Source of the DNA: Cardinalis cardinalis
Taxonomy: Eukaryota; Chordata; Aves; Passeriformes; Cardinalidae
Direction of reading: 5' to 3'
Assembly: GCA_014549065.1 (NCBI GenBank)
Contig: JACDOX010000017.1
Span: 7,494,808 to 7,558,807, forward strand
Length of the DNA: 64,000 nucleotides
The notes beneath the pieces are model-generated. The model was not told where the DNA came from and did no database searches. It saw only the letters and a list, made by a program, of their open reading frames with translations. The translations under genes and the position numbers were made by a program. Positions within the stretch are counted from its first letter, which is position 1. Every line of letters starts with the position of its first letter. Shown here one piece after another: positions 50,495 through 61,500 of this stretch.

Positions 50495-51145
50495 GATGAG
50501 CGGAATCCGCGANAGCCCCGGTCAGGTTGAGCACAGTACCGAGGGGTGATGGCGGCTGGGACTATGCTGGAAGCAGAGCGGTCTGANTCTGACAGAGCCC
50601 GCCGAACGCGAGAACGCTCGCCGAGCCCGGGCTGTGCCTGGAAAGGGTCCATCTTTGTTTCATAAGGTGGAGCCATTTCCTTAAAAGTAGATGGGTTTCG
50701 ATAAGCGCAAGAGGAGCTGGCAGTGAGCGCCGCGCTTGGCAGGGTGGTCTGTGCATTTCTCANGGGCCCTGGGCTGGGCACATGTGTGCGGTGGGGCCGC
50801 GGTGAGGTTCCCGGGCAATGAGAAGGAATCGATCGTCCCCAGCCAGCCGCTCCCCGCGGCCGCCGCACCCCGCGCGGCGCTGCCGCAGCTGCCGCCGCCG
50901 GAGCGCTGGGAACGGCCCCCGCATCTGAGCCCATTAGTCACCAGATGTCACCTTCTGCTGCCAGCGCCTCCAACAGCCCGGCACACAATGTCCCCAGCAT
51001 GCTGAACATGCGAGCGGCGGCTCTGGCAGCCAGGCGGACAGCGCCTGAGCCATGTTTACAGTGACACCTACAGCCCGAGGGCACCGCCGCCGCTGCGGCC
51101 AGCGCGGGGGGGTGGCTGTTCCTCTCCATCCGCCCCGCTAGTTCG
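50495..51145. promoter_or_regulatory. CpG island, probable promoter
   Basis: About 650 bp are strongly GC-rich and hold roughly 60 CpG dinucleotides by hand count, while the rest of the window is CpG-poor. CpG islands of this kind mark transcription start sites of most vertebrate housekeeping and developmental genes. I cannot tell the direction of transcription. The plus strand offers a donor-like GCG/GTGAGG near 50801, and the minus strand a donor-like AAG/GTGACA near 50951. A 148-codon minus frame (50488-50934) and an 89-codon plus frame (50736-51005) are open, as GC-rich DNA often is, and neither peptide is recognisable; both are rich in Ala, Pro and Arg. Coding exons of the associated gene are probably outside the window. 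Confidence 0.8.
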
Positions 51146-51600
51146 GGGGCTTTAATTTATTTTAAAGATGCACCTCTTCTGAAGATGTAATTGATTTTAT
51201 TCACCGGAGGAAATACCAGCTTCTCTATCGATTTCTACATTTGTTGGATTTATTTTGTTTTCTCCTCTGTGTGATACCATAAAATGTTATTAAAAAGGTT
51301 GTGTACATCAAACAGAAAATTATTTGTTTTCCCCTGGAAAGACTAATTTTTAAAAACCTCCATATTTTAAACACGTCCGCTCAATGGCAGGGAAAGAGAT
51401 TATTTAGCATCCACAGCCATTACCCGATGCTCGTTAGCAAGTTGTTTATGGGGCTGCAGAGCGCAGGGCAGAGGCTTCTCTGCACCTTCCCTGCATTCAC
51501 CATTTCTTTTACAGCCTCACCAGCCTCCCAGCATTTCACTGGGAAGGAAGATGCATGTATTAAAATAAGATGTTCAGATGTATTTTAAACAGTAAACAAA
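51146..51600. promoter_or_regulatory. possible conserved flank of the CpG island
   Basis: AT-rich sequence directly beside the island, with TTTAATTTATTTTAAAG, TGTAATTGATTTT and GCTCAATGGCAGGG-type motifs and occasional CpGs. It could be 5' UTR, first-intron enhancer or upstream promoter, depending on transcription direction. The 95-codon plus frame at 51301-51588 is not recognisable. Confidence 0.25.
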
Positions 51601-53429
51601 ATCCCATAGAGAANCATCTATGAAAACAACCAGTGCTATAAAAAATAACATGCGTACCTGGGGTTGTGTTATACTCCACAANCAAAAACTGATTAGAAAT
51701 TTGCTCACAGTACAACAGTAGTGTCAGGATACTTGAGTAATTGTTCAAGTATTTCTGAGAAGAATCCAACAACAAAAAAGCCCAAACAAAATAGATGTCA
51801 ATTGAAATCTTTAGGTGCTTCTGATTAGATAAAGTAAAACCAAATCATGCTATCAACTAACGTGCATACTGAACANGAAATTTAGAGGACATTTAAGGTA
51901 AAATCTACCAGAGAGGTGTGAGACAGAGAATTTTCAAGCCAATGAAAAATTTAAGTTAAGTATACGTTTTAACATGATAGAACACTGCATAAAGCTTAAT
52001 TTTTTTTCAAAAGTGTAAGAAAAATATTTTTTATTTCTTAGATCAGATACCTTGATGCTGAAATAGACAAATGCATTTTTTACAGATTTTCTGTAAGGTA
52101 ATTTCCTCTCCTTTCTTTACACTTTGGGTTTGTGGTGGTCCTGTTTTTTAATCTGATAAAACTTTTCACATGTAATTATGATGGCTGAGAAAATAAAGGA
52201 TATTTGGCTACTGTATTGAATAGGCTAATAATGCACTTCTACACTTTAAAAAAAAATAGGGAATTGAGCAAAAATGCGTTCTGCAGTAAATTAAAGTAGT
52301 ACTTGGTATCAAACACAAAAATAGCTTTTGTGATACCTTGTATTAATGCTGTTTTTGCAAAACATTAACTTTTGAAAATGCCTTTCTTATATTTCAACTA
52401 TATATATACATAAAAACAAACACATTTTATCTGTGGGATATTTCACAACGAGGTCTAAATAGTAGGTTTTAGATTTGGATATCCCTATGAGATTCCTTCA
52501 GTTTCTGCATCTATTGCTGCAGTTAAGGTCAGATACCTTGTGGTACTGAGATACAGAACCCTATTCCCCATGTTTCACTTCAAAAATTGGACTGTTCTTA
52601 TTAATTTCCTTTAACTCTCCTACTTCATAATCGTATCTGCATGTAGCAGGGGGTTTAGTTACAGAGTATTTATTTTATTTTTTGGGGGGAAGGCTTAGTA
52701 TCCACACCATCACAGAAATGAACTGGAAAATTTAAATTTATACATGACATATTCTAACAAAAGTGCAAGAGTATTCAGGTTACATGGTTCAGGAGGTCGT
52801 TGATATTTGTTTCCTGTGCATGCTTATCCCATACCAGAGCAATACTGGGGCATCCCTTTTGTCTGCTCATGCTGAGGCTGGATACTATTAAATGTAGCCT
52901 GCAGTGAAACACCTGAAGTTAATGGAATCTTTCTGAAATATACCTCAATATTTTGAAAATTCCCAGAAGTTCAAGATTTGTTTCNAAAAACAGCTATTAA
53001 CACAAGGGTCTATGAACACAGATCCTTAACCACCACCTACTGGTGCAGGGCACNCACACAGCCAACATATTTAATACTGTGTTGAATTCCAAAGTTATTA
53101 ATTCAAACAGGCCAAAGTGTTTAGAGAATACTTTCAAACCATTAAGAACTGCCATTTGTAAGACTTCGGAATCTGCAAGTGCTTCATGTAAAAAGCTGTT
53201 ATGCTTCTATTATCAACACGCCTCAGGACTTAATAAAGCAGGCATTTCAAAACACAGCATGCTGAAATTTGGCATTTTCATTTAAGTGCTTACGTGTTAT
53301 TGAACAGAGGGCAATGTAAGGAAGAAAAAGAGAAAAATCTAGCAGGAAGGTCATTTTCAAAATTAAGAATCTGTATTGTTGATGTCACTGGTCAAAAGGT
53401 GCCCCAAACCATGTAAAATTGATTTTGTA
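51601..53429. other. non-coding stretch
   Basis: AT-rich sequence with no exon, RNA gene or transposon recognised. A short interrupted TA run lies near 52400-52410. Open frames do not exceed about 80 codons. Confidence 0.5.
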
Positions 53430-53620
53430 TTTTAGCANTAATGATCAAAATCTAGGGCACAGGCACTGAATTAATGATCAGTTGGGTGGAGCTGATTGTA
53501 TTAACCTCAGGTGCTCATTAATCCCTATAACTACTTCTATCAAGGTCATTAATGCTATTAAAAGCTAAATATTTACCATGCAATTATGGGGNTTTGCCTT
53601 ATGAAAGACTTTCAGCACAA
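53430..53620. promoter_or_regulatory. candidate enhancer with ordered TAAT-site array
   Basis: TAATGATCA occurs twice (53439-53447 and 53472-53480, 33 bp apart). TCATTAAT occurs twice (53515-53522 and 53546-53553, 31 bp apart), and a GCAATTATGG site follows. Both spacings are close to three helical turns. Arrays of homeodomain-type cores at helical spacing are found in developmental enhancers. The role is inferred and the conservation unknown. Confidence 0.35.
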
Positions 53621-56600
53621 ACTCATTGATTTTTATTGTGTAGGTGCACTTTCTGGGGTCCCAGTAATGCATCTACAACTTGAAAGAACTCACAAAAATG
53701 GTTGCCACATTTTCTTACCTTGTTGTGATACAAATTAATTTTAGGGATTGGGTCCTGGTATACCTAAAAATAGACAAAATGTGCACTTGTAGTCAGTACT
53801 TGTTATTTACACTGACATGCAGAGGTAGCAGAGCTGGCAAGGACTCACTCAAAGCCATTCTCAGCTGGGAGGCAGAACTTAAATCCCTTTCCAGCTGAGA
53901 CAGCCCAGTGCACAGATTTTCTTTCTTTGACTTTTATGTCAAGAAGGTGGCAGGCTGTGGTGGCAGCTTGTAATGAGCACCTTTTGCTGCCCTCCTAAGA
54001 ACAGAGGTGAGTGCTCAGGCAGTGGGAGCAGCAGTCTCGTGTGCAAAGCAGTAACTAGGNGGTGGTCAGAAGGGGGTTTTGGAGTTCCTCAGCTGTGCTT
54101 TGTGACACATAGCCTGTCATGCTCTGTGCTGACAGAACAGCCTGATGGCAGAGTGCCTGCAGCCTCACTGGGTCACCCGAGGTCAAAGCTTGAGCTCACA
54201 CCAGGCCAGGCTGACAGTGAGGGAACACAGCAAGTGTTTATTAATTTACAAACCCACCCTTCCCTGAACACTTAGGCACTTATTACTAGACTGAGTGGCA
54301 TAGTCTTTGTATCAGAAAACATAACAGATTCAATAATTAAAGTAAAAACATGAGTTCGTTTTGCTTTGTGCCATAATACAAATTCACCTAACGTTTCCTT
54401 TTTGCAGCTTTCTTGCTCATTGTCATAAACTGAGATATAACCAAATTATCCATTTGGGATAGCACAGCACTGTTTTAGCAGCAAAAGGACACAGGCTGGC
54501 AATGATTTAATTAATTGTTACTCTCGTCCCTAAGACCAGTCTACTCTCTGTGGTAGGTCTCAAATCTGTAAGATTTTCCTACATCATAGTTTTTACTTTT
54601 GTCTTTTGAAAGAGAAACAAGCTTATNTTTACCTTCCCAGAAAAGAAAACAAAGCTTGTAGGAAGTGAGCCTGAAATCGACCTCATTATCAATTCCAGTT
54701 CCCTATCAGCAGCACCATATAATGTNAACTCCTTGGTAATTTCTTGCCCTTGCCTCTTTAATTAAAAGGCTACTTCAAAGCCTGACTCCTTCCATGAAAA
54801 GGTTCCTTCTTCTATTTGCAACCTAAAATTTATTCATGACTGACTACTTTATGACCATTTGTTCCTGTGCCTGTCCTNTACATGAAGTAGCTCATCTCTT
54901 TTTCCTCTCTGTTTAAACTGCCTCNACTTTGTTTGATGTCCAGTCAGCTTCATTGTCCAAAGTTAAATGAGCAATTTCTTTTCAGTCTCTTCTCACGAAG
55001 GCTTTTCATTAAGCTCAGAGTAATTCTGTGTACCTGTTACAGTTTGANTTCATCTTTCTGGAACATGGATGAACAAACTTGTAGCCTGTNAAGTCTGCCA
55101 TTATGTTGCACTACTGAGCTAACATTACTCACTTTCAAGTGGANATACTTTATTTCCCAAACCCTAGGACTGTGTTCCTTCCCTCCTCCAGCTGCCTCTC
55201 TCATGGACTGACTGACCAACATGCAAGTCTTACTCTAACCCTGTCATTTCCAGCTCATGGTCTCAGCAATAGTAAAATCTCTATAAACAGAAAATAAAGA
55301 GGAGAAACTTACTACAAAATCTCTTTGTGATTAGTCCNCCACTGTGTTGAAACCAGTGACTGGCACAACACCTCAAATCCCTATAAAAAACTCCAAGCAC
55401 ATGCAATGTTAATAGTCAAATTATTGATGCATTCTTTACCCAATGTTCCACACAATAGCAAATTAATCTACATATCTGTATTTCTAGTAATAGAATACCA
55501 GTAGTCTAAGGCTTAGGAGGTTTTATTTTCCAACTAACGTGGATGCTTCAGTGTCTCAGCAGAAAAAAAACCCAAACAAAAGCAACCCAGCACAAACAAC
55601 AAAACACCAAACTGATCTCTTGGTTCTGTAAGCCACAATATTTTGTTTTATATTGAAGTAATGAAAAAACTTGTTACTGCATACAATGACATTAAGAGTC
55701 CTTAATTAGGAGAACCTAATTTTCTCAAAGTTTGTTCCTGGCAAAATCACAGCTTTGAAAGAGAAATTTTGTGTGTGTCTATTTACATCATTGTGGTTAC
55801 CCACTTGCTTAAGTCCAGCTTAGCTGCACTGTCACAGACATTTCACCCAGCAAATTAGCCTGCCAGGGTCAGTGCTTTCCCAAAAGCAGGTTTACAGTTT
55901 TATTTACAGTCTTGAGTTTGGCTACATCAAACCTTCAATCAATTCAAATTTCTTTTCTGTACATGAACTATTTGTATCACTAAAACTAACAAAGGGAAAA
56001 GAAACCACCACTAAGTTGTCACATGCCTCCCTTTGTAGGCATGTGGGGCATGGGAAGATTTTTGGGGGGAAAGCAAGTTTTTTTGGTCCTTTGTAAGCTA
56101 AATGAAGCCTCAGAAGTGGCACACAGAAGCAATTTTATACTAGCAGAAAAACTGCCACAGGTTTCTTTCACCTTAAAGCAATGAATGACAAAAGCAGCAA
56201 TTTGTACCCACAATTAGCATCTGTCAGTCACCATTGATTTCCTGTACTCCTCAGGTAGCACCACTGTAGCCAGCATCAGACTGCATGGTAACAACCTGAC
56301 CCCTTTATGTCAAATACAAAATATAGTTGGTGGGCTGCTCTCAAATTTTCAGCCAAAGGAAACTTCCCAGTGTCTCTTTGTACTCATCCTGTTCACTTCT
56401 GGCTAACTCAAACATGAGGAAATGCAGCTGAGATTTTCAAAGGATAAAGCAATTGTTTAAAACTATAGTTAAGAGTATTAAACCTGTCTGCATGTACAGG
56501 TGTTTCATTAAAAATAAAATCTCTGAGACAAAAAAACCCAACTTTTCCTTTCTTCAGAGATTCACAAACATCTCAGCAATAAAACCAGAGTTCTATTTAG

Positions 56601-58145
56601 CAGTAATGTAACTAGGAAATAATTGTTAATATTTCACACATGCTGCAGAACATTCTGTCCTTCTTCATAAACAAATTAAGGATAAGCAAAGTGACTAAAC
56701 AGAAAAATACAAACATTCATTCTCATTAGGAACTGTAAACAAGGTTTGAACATGAATGTGATGTCTGCTATGAGAACTCCTGTCTCTAGAGACAAGATTG
56801 CAAAAGAATTCCTCTCTGACAACTATTCAAGAATATAATNTGCAGAGTACTGTCCTGTTAAAAAAACCTTTTAATATCAAGTTGGTGTTGCTGTAACATC
56901 AAAACAATTCTGTCATTTTTGCACAACTAAACACTATGAAAGGAGGGGAAAGGCAAACTGAANAATAACAAATTTTTCTGACCAAACACTCTCAGCAATG
57001 TGCACATTTATAGCGATCACCCTTATAGCTATAAAAAAGAACATAACCTTCTACAAAATTCTAGTGAAAAAATATCCAGTCTCATTGATTTTTAGTTCCT
57101 TGAAAAAGCCTTCCTCCACTCCCAGTTCCCTTTCTGTCAGAGATAGCAGAAACTATTTAGTGCATGAGGTAGGATATNGGCCAGGATGAAGAGGCACACA
57201 GCAATCAGCTTATGGAAGTGCACTTTAATAACAGAGTAATTGTCTGCAGCACAGTGGACTGATTGGCTGCTACTCCCCAGCACTTCACCCAATCACATGT
57301 TATGGAAGCATCATATGCTAACAGGTATAATTTAACTCTTCATGCTCTTTCTTTATTCTTACCTCAGGATGTAGCCACCACCACTGGTTTGTAGGAACCC
57401 TCATGCATAAAGAAGAAAGCAAATGCCTTCAATACCTTATCATTGAACTGAGCTAGACGAGCAGGAGGTCAGAAAGAAACATTGAGCACAATAAGGCTAT
57501 ACAGATTCCNTGAATATCTGTACCAGAACAAGTGAAATTGGAAAGAAAACATCTATTTAGATATTGTGAACACAGAACAACATGAGCAGAATATCTGGCA
57601 GATAATATGAGGTTTCCCTATGTAATTGAGTCACTCACTGCAAAAAAAACCTAAAAGAATGCAGGAATTTGANTCATTCTCTGTCATGACAGCATCTCTT
57701 ATCTGTGGGCATTCCACTGCAATTTCAGCAGCTGCCCCCCAAGGATCAGCAAACTCTAGCAGCTTTCAGGAGGAGCTACAACACAGAGAGCAAGCAGGAA
57801 ACAGATTTTCACTTTAAATACCCTGTTCCCTGAGGCACTCCTGAGAGGCCAACTACATTTATGATATTGTAGCCCTCCCTACGCTCCCCAGTTACATCCT
57901 ATTCCCACTGGAAATTTAATCACTATTTTATGAAGTACAGGATGAGCTACAGAGCATCTCATATCTATGTCATCTAAGAAGCTGCCCTGTAGACAGGTTT
58001 TCAAACAAAATGCTTTATGTCCTTGTCAGCAGGAGCCTTATCATTCCAGTAACACCTTACTTCATACATTCCTCCAACAGAGAGACTTCAGGTACTGGTG
58101 TGGTACAAACAGTTTCATTCACCTTCAGTAAAGGCTGAATAAATC
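53621..58145. other. non-coding stretch
   Basis: No coding exon recognised. It contains an A/C tract (55563-55580) identical to the one at 7842-7859. A segment at about 57180-57330, with two ATTGG/CCAAT-like motifs, could be an old LTR fragment but lacks recognisable ends. Frames of up to 100 codons (53973-54275) carry no known motif. Confidence 0.5.
55563..55580. repeat. A/C-rich low-complexity tract
   Basis: Same 18-mer as at 7842-7859, continued by further A/C-rich sequence to about 55610. Common avian simple sequence. Confidence 0.6.
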
Positions 58146-58500
58146 AAATCACAGGCTGGCTGAGGTTGGAGAGAAACCTTTGAGTGTTAGGTAGTCCAAG
58201 NACACCATGACCTCAGTCAAGGACTGTGTCACAATGACAGCAGCCAGCTCCTCACCCACTGGGGCTGTATCCCATCAAGTGCCATGGATTTATGAACATC
58301 CAGTTAAATTACAAGTTCCATAGCATGCTCCTCTTCCATTCTAGGCAAAGTCTACCTTCCTCCAGACTTTCTGACTGGTTTGAAAGACCTGTGTCCTGAA
58401 CATTAGCCTTGCCAGTACAGACTGAAGCAGAGAAAATGTTGAGTACCACTTCTTTTTCACACCCTTTGGTGTAACAGACATGCTCTGATCCAAGACCTTT
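58146..58500 (-). mobile_element. degraded CR1-like LINE fragment
   Basis: The plus strand opens with AATCACAGGCTGGCTGAGGT, then TTGGAGAGAAACCTTTGAG and GTAGTCCAAG. This is the reverse complement pattern of a CR1 3' end (canonically 'atcacagaatggctgaggttggaagggacctctgg...tagtccaa'). Downstream blocks such as CAGCTCCTCACCCACTGGGGCTG and TCAAGTGCCATGG also fit CR1 loosely. Divergence is high and the distal boundary is uncertain; similarity may extend to about 58750. The element is inactive and oriented opposite to the copy at 41581-41874. Confidence 0.6.
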
Positions 58501-61500
58501 CTCTTGAATCTTTTTCTTCACAAGGACAGCTTAATCTCTGAAAAGCAGCCAAGCCATTCAGTAAGGCCTGGAGGAATTTNTGTAGGACAACACAAGCTTG
58601 TGTCTGTACTTTTAAATGAAGCTCACTACAGAGTATTTTCTGTTACATCACTTTCCATTGCAGCATCTTTTCACACTGNCTGCTCAGGTCTTTTCAGCTG
58701 CTTTGTCCTGACTTCTCAGTGGAGTATCTGCTGCCCATATCCTTGACCTGGCCTTCCAATGATTCCCCAAACCTGCAGGATATTTCCAGTGAGTAATGAC
58801 TATAGCAGTGCAAAAGGAAAAGTGTAGGGAGAGTAGACATGCTAAAATCACCAGCCTGTCCTGACCAGACAAANAGAGCCTGTGCTTCAAACTGAGCAGT
58901 TTCTCTGATCCTTCTCCCTCCTGAAAAGCTACACTTCTTCAACACAAGGGGCCCTAAAATTTCTACTGCTTTCAATANTCCCAAGCCACTTGACTGTCAC
59001 ATTTTGGCTGTGTGGATTTTCTCTCTCGTGAATCCAAAACTAGTGATCTGTACCTGCCAGGTTGCCTGAGACTATAATCCCTTCCATTTTGGCTTGTGAT
59101 TTTTATGTATCTATGACAAAAATGTACAGACACACATAGATACTCTAAACATCACAATCACATTCCCTGCATCCCAGCTGATCAGTTTACTCATCAGGAG
59201 CACTTGGGACGGCATGGGGGGCCGTCTAAGCATAGCANTTTTGCATAGAATAGTGCACTATGNTAGTTTTTACACTGTCTCCTATCTTAATGCAATTTCT
59301 TATCCTTTTCTGTCATAATCTATGGGCTGAATGTGCTCTACAGGGAAGAATTTTTTTTCATTACATATCTTTGTAGAACCTTTAGTAAGTCCAACTCTCA
59401 AAGTTGGTATTTCCTAAAGCACCTTTTCCAGAAACNATAAAATGCTCTGTTTCTCACAAAACAGGATGTCAAAGACAGAGAAAAAATAATCAGTCTTAGG
59501 CCCCAAAAATTTAACTTTTTTTTTTTTCAAATCATGCCAGAATTCTCTACCTATTCTTCATATGAAGTCCTTTGACATCCGGACACTTCAGCCTCTAACA
59601 AATCTTTGCTTTTGTTGTTTATCTTTCACAAGCTTTTTTCATAGATAAGCTCAGAATATGGAAAACTACCCATTTTAGCCCCTTTTATTACCAGAATTAG
59701 TCTTAACAAGGCCTCCCCTTGGCATATAATTCCCCTTGATTACAGTATCACAGATACAGAGAGAGGGCTGCATATTACAGGTCACAGAACCCGCCAGTAC
59801 TTTCAGCGGTTCATCTTTGCATGTATCTTCATGTTGCNTTATTACAACAGAGTTTTAAATCACAGTTTTCAAACTAAGTCCTTATTTTCACTCCAAGTGA
59901 TGACCACTAAACCCATAAATCATTTTACAGAACACAGTTCCTTTACAGAACTGTCCCTTTTCCCTAATATTTTAACCTAATTTCCCATTTGAAATTTCAC
60001 TTGTGAAGAATTTTACTAGTGTAAAAAATGTTTCACACATGAGTTTAGTCATTATCTGAGCTCACACAAGTCAGTCTCAATACATAACTTTCCCTTCTGG
60101 CTTTGAAATTTACTTAATTTTATACATTTCACAAATCAGATTATTACAATGAATTGATTGGTTTTGTTTATTTTACATGTCATCCTCCCATACTTTTCTC
60201 CCGTCCTTTGTATCATCTCATCCCAAATCAAGCCAGAAATATATTTCCTTTACACAAAATAGGTTCTATTTTATCTCTGCATTTAAAATGATTTCTAAGA
60301 AAAGATGAAGCAAATCTTGAATAAAGCACATTTCCAGTGCAGTGCAGCTAAGTCATGTATTGCATGCTGCTAGTTTTCTATAAGGTATCAGACATTAAAG
60401 TTGAACTTTTGCTTGGATTCTGTCATTTGAGATAATCTATTTCTGCAAGCAAATATGTTGGCAGTGTCAGGTAAGGGTCTTCATGGTCTAACTGAAATAA
60501 CAATCAAGCAGGGCTTTACAGAAAAGCCAGGTATTGACCACAAGGAAAAGGAGAGAAATAGCAGCTTGTAAGGGCTGACAGGAAGCNTAGCTTCCCTTAC
60601 CTGTTGGTTGTGTGTATGAAAAGGTCAGAACTGCACTGCAGAATTGTTCCAAGCCTTTCAGACAAAATAAATAAATAAATGCAATAAACTAGTCTGGTTT
60701 TGTNTCTTCAAGGTTTTCAGCTCATTGATGCTGGTAGATGAAAAATTTACTTGCATTTCTGCTAAGAGACTCTGTTATACCTAAATGGTTCCTGACAGGG
60801 CTACCCATTATGGCATCGCCTTCTGTGGTGGACAACGAAACAGGGCACAAACGAAGTAACTGGACCAAACCCTAATGTAACTTCTTCCCAAAAAGATTCT
60901 TTTTTCTGACCCATTTAAGCATCACCCAGGACCATAACATGGCAGGAGGCTCTTAATTTTCTTCTGTGATGGGGAGTGCCATACCTATTTTAAGTGACTC
61001 TCAGGCTAGGTCATGTTTGTCTATGTCTAAAAAACTGCATCTTGTCATTCCTCCATAACTATTAATAAAATCCCATCTATTAACCAGGGATTATTCTCTG
61101 CAGAAAAACNAATTTCCTCTTTTCCCTCCAAGTTATGTCATCCAGTTCAAATATAGTCAATTAAAACAAGTCTATTCGTGTAAATGGGGCAGATATTGCT
61201 CAACAGTGTGCAGTCTCTGTAAGCAAGGGAACCATACCCTTGTCTGCAAGAGTTATGGAAAAGAGTAAAGAATTAATACGAAAATGTCTTCTACAACTCG
61301 GAAAAAATTCCTTTAATAGAGGTCTTCCCTCTTTTTGGTTTTGGTTTGTTTGAGGCAAGGGTTGTACTTTAAATGCAGTCCATCTCCCTTCAGATTTTTT
61401 CTATATCCAATTAGCTCTTGTTTAAATGTGTCCCAATCTACTAAGAAATAAATTTGATATGTACACAAAAATTAGTTACAGCAGACATGTATTATACAAT

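Noticed and set aside
57180..57330. Possible LTR fragment with two ATTGG/CCAAT-like motifs
   Set aside because: No TATA box in order, no terminal dinucleotides and no target-site duplication could be identified.
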